Translations under genes and position numbers: made by a program
Shown here: one piece after another, positions 10,859 to 20,109 of the stretch
Position numbering within the stretch: the stretch's first letter is position 1
How the letters are laid out: every line of letters begins with the position of its first letter
Source: Dermacentor variabilis
Lineage: Eukaryota; Arthropoda; Arachnida; Ixodida; Ixodidae
Assembly: GCF_050947875.1 (NCBI RefSeq)
Contig: NW_027460291.1
Location: forward strand, 22,465,368 to 22,529,367
Reading direction: 5' to 3'
Length of the DNA stretch: 64,000 nucleotides
Notes under the pieces: model-generated
What the model was told of the DNA's origin: nothing
The model's input: only the letters and a program-made list of their open reading frames with translations
Database searches by the model: none

Positions 10859-11820
10859 ATGGATTTGGTAAAAACGCTAGAACTTGCGCTAAAGCTAGGG
10901 TTAAGCAAGGAAGAGGCGATGTGTCTCTGGGACGAGAAGAAAGAAGCAAAAAGGCAGAGAGAGGAAAGGCGCAAGCACGCGCAGATGCTAGCGAAGTAGC
11001 TCGCGAGGCAGAACAGGAGAAAAGAAAGATAGAACGGGAGAAGGAGTTCCTTTTGCGGAAACAGGCGCATATCGTAGGAGGCTATGAGGGGACCACGAAC
11101 GATGATCAGCGTTCTTTAGCTGGTACCGAATCCCCTAGACCATCTAGGGTTTGTCCAAGAAAGTTGATGGCTACTTTTGATGACAAAAGAGATGATGTGG
11201 ACGCGTATCTGCAACGATTCGAGCGGGTAGCTCTGGGGCAAGACCAATCTGTATTCGTTGTCGACTCTCGGGCAGAGCTTGTCACACCACCTGAAGTTCC
11301 ACAGCTGAAAGGAGAAGAAACGCCGCTGGGGAATGAGGTTGTCAATGGAGCACCCAAGTCAAAAGCAGCAATGCCGGTAGTGGTTGGGCAAATAGGGGAC
11401 CGTCATGTATTGGTGCTTAGAGACAGCGGAGCCAACACAGGTTTGGTTCGGAGAAACCTGGTGAAGGACGAGGATCTTACAGGGGAAATGTCTGTCGTCA
11501 CTCTTGTAGATAGCAAAGTAAGGTACCTTCCCGAAGCCAGAATTCTAGTGTCCATGCCATATTATACTGGACAGGCAGTGGCAAAATGCGTAGAGCAACC
11601 CATCTACGATCTCATCGTGGGAAACATTACGGGTGCAAGAAGTGTCGAGGACCCCGATCCTGAGTGGAGGATGCTCGACGTTGAAGAGAACCCAAAGGAT
11701 GAAAGGTCCACAACAGCTCAGGCGAGTGGTGGAGCAGTCAATTTCTCGTCGGCAGTGGAGACAAAGAGCTCAAGCGACAGGCAGAGCAACGCAGCGTTTG
11801 GAAAGAAAAAAAGAGGGTAA
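10859..11820 (+). pseudogene. Gag plus aspartic protease of the LTR element (frameshifted)
   Basis: The natural start is the ATG at 10859, opening MDLVKTLELALKLGLSKEEA, a helical gag N-terminus. That frame stops at 10999. The charged coiled-coil region and all later sequence continue in another frame (open from 10921 to 11820), so one frameshift lies near 10960-10998. A gag-like segment (DDKRDDVDAYLQRFERVALG) is joined almost directly to a protease segment, which means most of gag and the nucleocapsid were deleted. The protease carries VLRDSGANT near 11413-11439 with the catalytic Asp in DSG, and a downstream YDLIVGNI resembling the second conserved protease motif. The ORF ends in GKKKRG at an A-run. 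Confidence 0.75.
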
Positions 11821-12424
11821 GGAGAAGTCCAAAGACAAGAAGCGCACGAGCAAAGACAAGTCCAAAGACAAGAAGCGCCCGAGCAAAGACAAGTCCAAAG
11901 ACAAGAAGCGCCCGAGCAAAGACAAGTCAAAAGACAAGAACAAGAGCAAAGACAAGTCCAAAGACAAGAAGAGTAAGAGCAAAGGCAAGGATAGTAAAGA
12001 GAAGAAGAAAAAGAGGGGTTTCTATACTTGGCTAAGCAGCAAAAGCAGCAGCAAGAGCACCAAAGAGAAAGGGGGAGGCAAGCGCAAGTCCAAGAAGGCC
12101 AAGAAAGGCTCCTCTAAGGAACGCAGCTCGAGATCCAGAAGCAAGGAGAAGGCTGGCAAAGCTAAGTCCAGCAAGGAGAAGGTGGGCAAAGGAAGCAAGG
12201 AGAAGGCGGACAAAGGCAGTAAGGAGAAGGCGAGCAAGAAGCAGAGCTCCAAGGAGAAGCATAGCAAGAAAAAGAGCAGTAAGGAGAAACACAGCAAGGA
12301 TAAGCAATGTAAAGAAAAGCAACAAAGCAAGGAGAAACACAACAACGAGGACGAGCACGGAAGCAAAGAAAAACATAGCAAGGACAAGCAGAGCAAGGAG
12401 CCCAGTAAGTCCAGTTTGGCCTAA
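11633..12424 (+). CDS. Lys/Ser-rich low-complexity ORF carried by the LTR element
   Basis: This frame is +1 relative to the protease ORF and overlaps its last 188 bases. The overlap part looks accidental, and the characteristic sequence begins about 11798. From there ~208 codons are almost all Lys, Ser, Glu, Asp and Gly: repeats of SKDKSKDKKRP (a ~33-base unit repeated three times at about 11846-11940), then SKEK/GSKEKA repeats, with one aromatic island (GFYTWLSSKS). It replaces the position where pol should be. The protein would be highly basic and disordered, perhaps nucleic-acid binding or nucleolar. It could be a captured host segment or repeat expansion; no family was recognised. Expression by +1 frameshift at the A7 run or by separate initiation is inference. 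Confidence 0.6.
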   Translation: MQEVSRTPILSGGCSTLKRTQRMKGPQQLRRVVEQSISRRQWRQRAQATGRATQRLERKKEGKEKSKDKKRTSKDKSKDKKRPSKDKSKDKKRPSKDKSKDKNKSKDKSKDKKSKSKGKDSKEKKKKRGFYTWLSSKSSSKSTKEKGGGKRKSKKAKKGSSKERSSRSRSKEKAGKAKSSKEKVGKGSKEKADKGSKEKASKKQSSKEKHSKKKSSKEKHSKDKQCKEKQQSKEKHNNEDEHGSKEKHSKDKQSKEPSKSSLA

Positions 12425-12899
12425 CAAGAATACTAATTTTAGGCGGAATGTATTAAAAACAGGGATAACGTTGGAGCGGACTTCATGAGTAGAGCCAACT
12501 GAACAGCTCTAGTTATCTCTGGGAGGTATCTTGTTGTCGCTGCTGTGCTATGTATCTTAGGGATGTATCGTGGTGTTGGTGTTGTGGTTGTTACGTGATT
12601 TTACAAAGGAGTGTGTTGTGGACATTAACATGTTTATGTTAGGACACCGTGTGGACAACGGCAGTGTTCCGAAAACGCAGTTTGGTTGTGAACGTTAACA
12701 TGTTTGTTAAGGACACTGTATGGACAACGGCAGTGATGTGTTAGTGATGTGCTTTTGGTGTGTGCTGGTCATCTACGTTGTGTTGTGTGGTGTGATGGGT
12801 CCAGAATCGCCACAGAAGATAGTCGGCTGGTTGTATGACTTGAAGAGGAGGACGACGTGAGCAGTTTTTCAGGGAAAAATCCTTGAGAGAGGGGGCCCT
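12425..12899 (+). other. 3' untranslated interior of the LTR element with pol remnant and purine tract
   Basis: A short open stretch near 12450-12500 encodes NVGADFMSRAN followed by a stop, like the RNase H/integrase junction of Ty3/Gypsy pol. Two imperfect tandem copies of a ~75-base unit (ttaacatgttt, ggacac, tggacaacggcagtg) lie at about 12625-12675 and 12690-12737. The purine run gagagaggggg at 12885-12895 is the likely polypurine tract just before the 3' LTR. Confidence 0.55.
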
Positions 12900-13754
12900 T
12901 GTCACATATAAGAGGGAAGATAAAATAAAATGCTAGACGAAGAAAGGTTTCAAGAAGACGACGAGGATGGCGTTAAGAATGACGTGGATTAACCGAAGAC
13001 GAAAGAAGATGAAGTTCTCTGTGAGGTGACAAGAGATGATTGGTGGAGAAGTATCCGGTGAGATGGAAAGCGATGATTGGTGAAGAAGAGAAGAAGACGA
13101 AGAGAAGGATTATGTGGACTAACAAGAAGGCTATAAAAGGGCGAGGAAGGGCGAGACACAGGGGGGAGAAGAAAGCAGCGGAGACTCGGCGGGTGAGGGA
13201 CGGTTCGACCGGAAGAGAGCGACGCCGGCTACCGCTCCGGCGTGCTCGTGTTCTACGGCTTTGCACCGCAGACTTCCTGCCGTTCCTGAGCCCGTTCCGG
13301 GGAGTCCACGGAGGACGCCACCACCTGCTACGGCCAGGGGTGTCTCTACCGCTGTTGCCACCCTTCCGGGTGGTGCCCCAACGCTAACATCATCGGCCAC
13401 ACCTCCACGGGCGCTTGGACCGGGAGCGTGTACGACGCAACCAACGACGGCTCCAGCGACGCCAGCCCTCGAACGTCGAACGCCACTCTGACGCCGGCTA
13501 CGGGACCTACACCACGCCACATCCGCACCGAACCAGACGTGAGCACGAACGCCAACCACTAACAGTAGAACGCTAGTGGCAGTGTTACCGGGTCGTGTGT
13601 ACTGATAGTTTTTGCATCTTGTGTGTTAGTTTTGTTAGGTTTGGGTGCTGCTGTTCGTGTCGCGTGGGTTGTATTAAATGTGCATCTGTGTGCGTACACC
13701 TGTCGCCTCGTCCATTCTTTCGGCCAGAGTGTTCTCCGGAGGAGATCCGTGACA
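12900..13754 (+). repeat. 3' LTR (855 bp)
   Basis: It is the near-identical partner of 9902-10771, with TGTCAC/GTGACA ends, a TATA box at 13132 and an ATTAAA polyadenylation-like signal at 13673-13678. The 5' LTR has a G at the corresponding place (atgaaa). The 5-bp duplication cacag follows directly. Confidence 0.9.
13673..13678 (+). terminator. Polyadenylation-like signal in the 3' LTR
   Basis: ATTAAA is the commonest variant of AATAAA and lies ~75 bases before the LTR end, a usual position for R/U5 processing. It is assigned by motif and position only. Confidence 0.4.
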
Positions 13755-14094
13755 CACAGTACGGCATATTTTCCTGCAGCCACCTGTGAACTCTAAAATT
13801 CGTTAGAGGCACATAGGTGTTGATTAACTGCGGGAAGGCGAAAGCCGTTTGCGACTCATTCCACTGAGTTGAATTTGCCGCGCTTGAATTCATTTCGTGA
13901 CAGATGAGAAGAGCAGCTGGCGCAAGCGTGGCAGAGGGCTCATGTGACACCACGACCCGCTGCACCGTGATGTCACGTGATATTAAGGTCACGTGACCTA
14001 AAATGTAACGGACGGACGCTAGTAGGAACAATTAAACGCTATTGCTTTAATAGATATCCTCTCAGCAACTACTTAAAACCATGCAAAGCTGAAG

Positions 14095-14695
14095 ACTGAG
14101 GTCCTGGTAAACCTTAGGGATTGTTTTCATACGCTGATGAGTCTACCTGGCCGTCTACCTCTATCTGTGGGAAGGTAAAATAGGAGACTGAAAATGTAGC
14201 TCCACCTGCACAATTACTATTCCGCTCCGATTAATTTTCGTTGCGCCGAGATTTCAGCAGACAACAGCAGTCGTCTGCTAACACTTATTACCAGCTACTC
14301 AGCAAGACGCCAAAAATTAAAAATATTGGCGGATCGTAGTGCTGCAGCAGTAGTATAAAGCTTCGAATATTACGCGGCGCGCATTTTCTCCCCGGTATGC
14401 TTATTTGTGTGTTTCAACTTCACCAGGCAAGCAGGAAACTTTGGCTACGGTTGCTGCAACGGGATAAACACAGCTGATAGGCTTCTCAGCAGTCTTTTGT
14501 TTATTCAGAAACGTTTCTCCGATCGGCGTTCTGCGGAGGCAGTGCAAATTTGAAGCCCACTTCAACGCAGTACAGGGCGCACTGTAGCAGACGACGCGCG
14601 AAGCCCCGCCTGCGGCTCACTGCACCTGCGCAATAGTTTCTCCGGCGCCCGACAGAGGCGCCCCGCGGAGCGCCGGCAGCACGGTGCGGCCAGGC
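14095..14695 (-). repeat. Right arm of the large inverted repeat
   Basis: It is the inverse complement of 9217-9822. The similarity ends outward at the gcggcc words near 14690 and inward at cctcagt near 14098. It carries the same ORF shadows as the left arm on the opposite strand. Confidence 0.85.
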
Positions 14696-16096
14696 CCCGC
14701 ACACTCTCAAGTTCAACAAATGGCCACAGAGGGCGAAAAATCAATCGAGGCGCGTTTCAGCGTAAGCGCGCAAGTGGAGCTACTGTAATTTGGTCGAATA
14801 CTTTAATTGGTGCTTTCTCTGCTAGGGGCGCTGAACATGCTAATTTTTTTAATTTACACAAACCATTGACATGAACAATCGAGGTGTCTAAGGATGTTTT
14901 TTTACCTCAGGCAAATAGGCAGTTGATTTTTTTTAAAATTTGATTGTTTAAGCTGCTTTTTAGTCATAGCGTCAAGGTTTTTGTACTTGATTATCCACCG
15001 ACAGCCGACAGCCTATTGGTATCGATGTGTTTCCTGGCCGTTGGCGTTCGAATACTACGGCGGTAAAACATTTTCGAAAGCATGCTGGTTTCGTCTGCGA
15101 GTCATTACACAGACGTGCTGTAAAGAGGTCTACTCTTGGCAAAAAATAGTGCCTCATTTTGTTTAGGCGTTGATTATCATAATGAATGCGGCGGAGGTTG
15201 ACGGAATACGCTTGAAGGTACGTTTTTATGCCGTTGATCTCCATAACACCGTAAGTACGCAAAGCGATGTCACAGAACACCCGATGCATCATTGTGTGTT
15301 CTCCGTCATCGCTTGTTTGCTGTACGCCTACTAATTCTTCACTTCTTCTTCAAGTGTTGCATCCTCCTTTTGTCCTTGTTCTCTTGTGCTTCACTTACAG
15401 TATGTCGTTCCGTCAGCTGTAATGCGCATTTGCAAAACCAATACGTTTGATAAGACGCAGTGGTTATCATAATTTCACTACACATGTATTAAGCTGGCAC
15501 ATGCGGTTCAGATACAGATACCTGTATGCGGACTTGCACGACGTTGATGCGGAGATTAGGATAATTATGACACCCGTAAGGAAGAGGCAGCTGACGGCCG
15601 TAAGCTGTTGCGTTCTTTTCGCCAAATTACCCGGCCTGGTAGGGCTCTAAAGATGCTGTATAAAAGTGACACGCGGTGACAGAGAAGTTATGTTTAGCAG
15701 CCGACTGTACGTTTTGTAGCTTAGGTCTTCTTTCTTGTGCGTCTGTGCTACCCTTATTAATGAGCCATTTCTTGACTATGTTCTTGACTATGTAACCGCG
15801 TTTGTGTGGATCCGTAGACGTGTGCTTTTTGTTGTACTTGTAAAATGCAAATAAAATATTTTCAAGCTTACTCAATCTTTGGTGTGTGCGTTTATTCCAG
15901 TCGAGGCCATCGTGCCACCTGGAAACCGCACTCTGTCAGTAGCCCTACACGAAATGCAACAGCTGGAGCGCGGCGGCACAACTCGGGGTAACGGCGGCGT
16001 AATAAACGAAAAACCGCTCGGGATGCCCTTAAAAGTCAGTTCAGAGTGTGCCTTAACTCGATATGACTCAGCGCTACATATATTCTGCTGCGCCTT
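14696..16096. other. Stretch with no assigned gene; one possible first exon
   Basis: The sequence is mixed, AT-rich from 14780 to 15180. At 15182-15217 a plus-strand ATG opens MNAAEVDGIRLK and stops at a strong donor-like AAG|gtacgt. An AATAAA lies at about 15851. Nothing links these two signals and no downstream exon was recognised. The remaining ORFs are short and unconvincing. Confidence 0.25.
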
Positions 16097-16202
16097 GATC
16101 GTGCTCCCGCCAGTTTGGTTGCTGTGTGGCAAACGTAGCGCCTACATACATATGTAGGCGCTACGTTTGCCACACAGCAACCTAACTGGCGGGAGCACGA
16201 TC
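16097..16202. repeat. 106-bp near-perfect palindrome
   Basis: The left arm runs gatcgtgctcccgcc to cctacata and the right arm mirrors it about the centre catatg near 16149, with a single mismatch seen (gtttgg against cctaac). Weaker symmetry continues ~8 bases outward on both sides. Near-perfect symmetry implies a recent origin or gene conversion. The ORF crossing it is incidental. Confidence 0.85.
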
Positions 16203-16234
16203 GATGCGCATCAGCCAGAACCCAGTAGGTAAAG

Positions 16235-16275
16235 CCATAGAGTTTCCTACAAAATTTTTGTAGGAAACTCTATGG
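16235..16275. repeat. 41-bp hairpin flanked by gtaaag direct repeats
   Basis: The hairpin reads ccatagagtttcctac and its inverse around aaaattttt. The hexamer gtaaag flanks it on both sides (16229-16234 and 16276-16281), as a target-site duplication would. It lies 32 bases from the larger palindrome. Confidence 0.7.
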
Positions 16276-16281
16276 GTAAAG

Positions 16282-17009
16282 CGACCATACTGTGCAAAAC
16301 CCCGTTTCCGTTTCCTGTTGTACAGCGCCACCCGTGGTCACATACTTTAGTTCACGACGCCACCGCTACGCTTATTTCCGTAGCACTGTGGAAGGTACAG
16401 TTTCCCTTCTCTAAGTTTGTATAGGTGTTCTGTGGTGCGGCATTCTAAGAGTGGACGACCGTGTACAGCCGCTGTTTTAACGCAATTCAGCTTTGGTTTG
16501 CAATTATATTTTGGGTACTTTATGTGCGTAGAGGTGTTTGAGGTGGCCGTAAGATTTTGGGCGTGTCTTACAAAGCAAAGCCAGTAGCAGACGAAGGACA
16601 GTCGATGCGCTGCAATTTTTTTTTCACGCTCGTAGTCGCCAACTCGAACTAGATGGCGATACCGGAATAATTTGCGAGTACTAAATTTTGCGAAGCAATT
16701 GTCATTTGCGGGACCAAATATTCCCATGATGTTCGCGATCGTAAAAGACACCTTGTTTACAGTGTCTGCTAGGGTGCACATGCACAGATATCCGGCAAAT
16801 TAAGGCAGATTTAATATTTACACGAGAAAGCACTTCATTTTTAAAGTACGTGCCGCACAAGACGAAATCTGACGCGCAGAAAAAAAATAGGAAGAACGAC
16901 TTCGAAACTGCTTTCTCTGTCCCATAGGATTTTATTGCAGGCGCTCTGTAATAGCACAACAATCATCGTGAGAGCTTTAATGCACTTAACAAGCAGCGTA
17001 GAAATTGGG
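16282..17009. other. Region downstream of the P-type transposase, no gene seen
   Basis: A 144-codon minus-strand ORF (16347-16781) shows no recognisable motif and is probably chance. The 3' terminal repeat of the P-type element should lie in or near this stretch if the element is complete, but I could not identify it. Confidence 0.3.
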
Positions 17010-17746
17010 CTAAGTCAGTCTGCTTAGCTTTAGGTGCTGTGCTGCCTTTCTTTTTGACAGCATATATGCTTTATTCAAGCCTTTGATAAAAAAATGGATC
17101 CGTATGGTGACATAAAAGCTGACTATGCGAGGAGTCAGACTTTCTGCATGATCTCTGCATCCCACCTTCAAGGGAGCGGCGCAATGAATCATGTCTAGGA
17201 TGTCCATTACACTTTCCCGATGAACTTTTTGTGCACTAAAGCAATTTGTGAAAATGTCTTCAAGCCTTGTTATAAAGCGGAACAGTTCCACCGAGGGGTA
17301 GAGCAAACCTCCTTCATTATTATGGCGCACAAATTCTGCAGCATGCAAGCGGCGTCCTTCTTCTGTTGGAAGTAAGAGGCCGTCATTACACGCACAGCAT
17401 TTGGTAGGCAGCACACTTTTTCGCTACGTATACGGAAATGTAATATATAAGCCTTGAGTCGCTCCTCTGGACATGGTACTCGTGTTCCACTGCTTCATTG
17501 CCATGTGAACTTGAAGGTACCGCTTGTTTTTCTGTGCGAAGCATCATCTGGTCAATCAGCTGTTGCTTTGAAGTTTCTTCCCGGTCCCCAACATCAAGAA
17601 GAGAACTGATGACATCTCCCCCTGCATTCCCACCTGCAACACTGTGCGCCAAGTTATAAAAAGAGAGACAGTTAACAGTTAGCAGAAACTGCTGTGGCAT
17701 TGGGTGTGAGTTGCAGCCAGATGAGAGTCTAACGACTCCAAAAAAA
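17010..17746 (-). pseudogene. C-terminal part of the P-type transposase
   Basis: The frame after the T-run reads on through QFLLTVNCLSFYNLA and IYYISVYVAKKCA (the family's YVAxK motif), then breaks at an A5 run near 17420. It resumes in another frame with LPTKCCACNDGLLL, VELFRFITRLEDIF and a basic tail KRKAAQHLK before a TAA at 17010. The paired cysteines after YVAKK are typical of THAP9-like transposases. Confidence 0.75.
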
Positions 17747-18489
17747 GTTTTCCACTTTATCCTGGCTCAGCCGGGATGTCAAGTAGCTAAAGCCAACTTG
17801 GTGATGCAAATAGCGAAGAAGCTCAAGAGTACTTGTTAGAGTAACTCTGAAGCCTTCTGCAGTGGACTCGCTCAGAAATGTCTTCTTATCAGCATGGCGC
17901 TCCCAGACGTCCAGGAAACGGAGCATTTCCTTAATGGTTTCTTCACCTGCAGAATGGAGTCGGAGAGCTTCGGCTGTGTACCTTGCAGTCATCACAGCAA
18001 TCAGTGACTTCATTCTCATGAAGAACTTCTCTGTCGCTTCAATTTTACCACAGCTCCTTTCCAACTGAGTACGGTAAAGAAAGAATGCCCTCAAAGGACC
18101 ATGCCCAAGCAACTGGAATGCATAACTTGCCCGCATTTTTTCGAAATTGTTGGGCAATACGTGGACGCTGGTTATTCCAGGCATTGCTTTCATAGTGACA
18201 GCATTGCTATCCAGTTTGAGAGCTTCTCTTGAAAACTTCATTGAAACTGCACCATCAGGGGTGTCAAAAGTCGTGGTGAGAAGCCTGTTTCGCACGTTTT
18301 TGACTAGGTGAGGAAAATCAAAGAGAAAATGTAAGAACCGACTGCTCTCAACAGGATGGGGCTTCTTGCAGACCACTTCCTTCAAAGATGCTCGAATGTT
18401 AAAGATGCGCCACATTTTCCTGTTCCAAGCCGCTGCATCGCAAGTTGCGAAGTCCACAAAGAGGCCAGCCCTTTCTGCTAAAATTGTGG
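17747..18489 (-). pseudogene. Catalytic RNase H-like region of the P-type transposase
   Basis: After the frameshift the sequence continues ILAERAGLFVDFATCD, NRKMWRIFNI and FDFPHLVKNVRNRL, the last being the Asp-Pro-His-Leu motif of P-family enzymes. It runs through an insertion-domain-like stretch to FSYLTSRLSQDKVENFF. The ENFF motif is cut by one extra T in a seven-T run, after which TAG ends the frame. Removing one base restores the expected reading into the next block. Confidence 0.8.
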
Positions 18490-19755
18490 ACTCAAGCACA
18501 ATTTGGCCAACAGGTCCCCTTTCACATTCTCGTTGCTCCCGAAAACACCAATAACCTGAGTCCAGCTGCCAACCAGTGGCACAAACATCACTACGAGGCC
18601 TTGATTGCATGACAATGTTTTTTTTTTCTTAGAACATATGAGCATTTTCTCATAGAACCCGTAGCCGCTTCTGTACTGAGCAGTGTGTTTACGCAGGGTT
18701 GTTTCACTTGGGAGTCCCAAAATGTTCTGCCTCCGCTTATATTGATACAGCTTTGGGCTTCTCATTTTGAGCAAGATGCATTCAAGGATCCATTCTTTGT
18801 CGTGCTTCATGCCCCGCGGACTCTTCCTTCTTGATGCCCCGAAGCACTGCCTGACAGCGAGCTGCTGCTTTGGTGACAAAAAGCTTAACTTTTGAGCAAG
18901 TACATCTTCAGCTGTTGCAGCACATTCGCTTTTGATTTTCTTGAGGTCTAAGGCGAGCTTGTCTACCTTCGATAAAAGCCGCTGGTTTTTGCGGGTACAT
19001 GCTTGCAGCTTTTTCAAAACACTGCCGCGCCACCGCGAGCTAGCATTATTGCAACTTTGGTTCTGACCTTGACGCCTTTCGAGGCGCCACTGCCGCCTAA
19101 CAAGGGCTTTTCTTAGATACTTGCAAACGACGCAAGCCGTCCCTTCTTTTGTTGTCTTGCCTAGGCAGTTAGTACTATAAACTGCCCTTGCCTCGCGCCT
19201 AATTTGGCCTTGCAATCTCATTGTTAAGCTGGTAGCTAGGCAGCTTTCATTCCGTGACGCTGCGCCTTTGCAGATATGCATATCATGCGCTTCCAGCAGA
19301 GTGGTTATAGCATCTTGAATAGTTGCCACTGACGCGCCAGTCACCTGCTTACCCAGCACGAACGTCTTCGAGGGCATATCACCGGCACTGTTTGCAGTGA
19401 AGAACACAGCCTTTTCCACATTCACCTCACCTGAGAGCGAGTCGAGGCAACATGAAGTATCGTGAAGTTCGTGTAGCGTCCAGCGCTTCCCAGGCACTTT
19501 TATTTTCATCACCGCAGCGACAGTCGCGGCCACACAGACTTCGTTGTCAACCGTCGCACCCGTAGGTTCGTCAACCTCTGTCGTCTCTGCAAGCTGCCCT
19601 CGTGCCTTTTTTCGTGGTGGGACTTCGTCATCGCCCTTCCTTTTTCTTTCGTTCCTCTTGGGAGTAGGCTGCTTGCTCAGGTAAGCTGGTAGATTTGGCA
19701 AAATTGTGGGGACTGCGTCCGGAGTAAGCGTAGGCGTACCGCGTGGGATGCGAAC
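18490..19755 (-). pseudogene. Central region of the P-type transposase
   Basis: The frame opens with the THAP-associated DAVPTILPNLPAYL, then a basic nuclear-localisation-like KRNERKRK and PPRKKARG. A Cys-containing middle follows, then a Lys/Leu helix (LSKVDKLALDLKKIK) that is probably a coiled coil, and the conserved region before the catalytic domain (LSPKQQLAVRQCF, SPKLYQYKRRQNILGLPS). The end resembles the MFVPLVGSWTQVIGVF motif of THAP9-like proteins. The frame stops at 18478; homology resumes in another frame near 18495. Confidence 0.8.
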
Positions 19756-19984
19756 TTCCTCCATAGTCCCGAACAATGAAGCGCTGCTCAAAATGCAGCT
19801 CACATACCGCGCAGTCTGCGTTTAGCGGCTTGTCGGCTCTATGTAGGTTTCTCTCCCACGTGCACCTCCGTTCCGGGTCTGCAGGCGCTTTGAATAGCGA
19901 CAGCTTCTTCGCACTGTTAGTTCGGGCGTATCCTGTGCTACAACATGGAGCGTAGCAGTGGTTGAGACGTTGCTTTGCACTCAT
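19756..19984 (-). pseudogene. THAP DNA-binding domain of the P-type transposase
   Basis: The segment has the C2CH pattern of THAP fingers: CYAPCC near residue 11, FKAP and a Trp (TWERNLHR), then CAVCELHFE providing the last Cys and His, followed by FIVRDYG. The frame then runs into unrelated residues, while the expected continuation (MEEVRIPRG, DAVPTILPN) is in the next frame. THAP fingers bind specific DNA and in P elements recognise sites near the transposon ends. Confidence 0.85.
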
Positions 19985-20109
19985 TGATGCAAGTAGCCGC
20001 ATTCACATGGGAACTTTTGCGAAACACAACCGCACAGACCAAAAATCCGCAACCTAAACACACCACTGAAATACAATGGTGGTGCGTGCCCAGACCTGTC
20101 GCCTTCAAG

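Larger units (their letters stand above)
9902..13754 (+). mobile_element. Young LTR retrotransposon, gag-protease only, with added Lys/Ser-rich ORF
   Basis: Two long terminal repeats start TGTCACATA and end CGTGACA, and a perfect 5-bp duplication cacag lies outside them (9897-9901 and 13755-13759). The LTRs differ by roughly ten substitutions and a few short indels, so the insertion is recent. The 2.1 kb interior encodes a gag fragment, a retroviral-type aspartic protease with DSGAN, then a Lys/Ser-rich low-complexity ORF. Near 12468-12495 a short remnant reads VGADFMSRA, resembling the sequence after RNase H in Gypsy polyproteins. Reverse transcriptase, RNase H and integrase are missing, so mobilisation would need a helper. 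A purine tract (12885-12895) precedes the 3' LTR. Confidence 0.9.
17010..19984 (-). pseudogene. THAP / P-element-type transposase, full length but frameshifted
   Basis: Four consecutive minus-strand blocks follow the domain order of THAP9/P-element transposases with no introns: THAP zinc finger (19984-19756), AVPTIL-type box and coiled-coil region (about 19755-18490), RNase H-like catalytic region with DFPHLVKNVRN (about 18490-17747), and ENFF motif plus C-terminal part with CCAC (about 17746-17010). Total span is ~990 codons, close to the family's usual length. The blocks are separated by single-base frameshifts, at least two of them at homopolymer runs (T7 at 17740-17746, A5 near 17420). 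The real start is probably the Met at 19984, ten residues before the first zinc ligand. The gene is either a young pseudogene or an intact gene with assembly errors. Confidence 0.85.

Noticed and set aside
11718..12427. Antisense Leu/Phe/Ser-rich ORFs resembling membrane proteins
   Set aside because: They are the complement of the Lys/Ser repeats; AAG and AAA codons read as CTT and TTT on the other strand.
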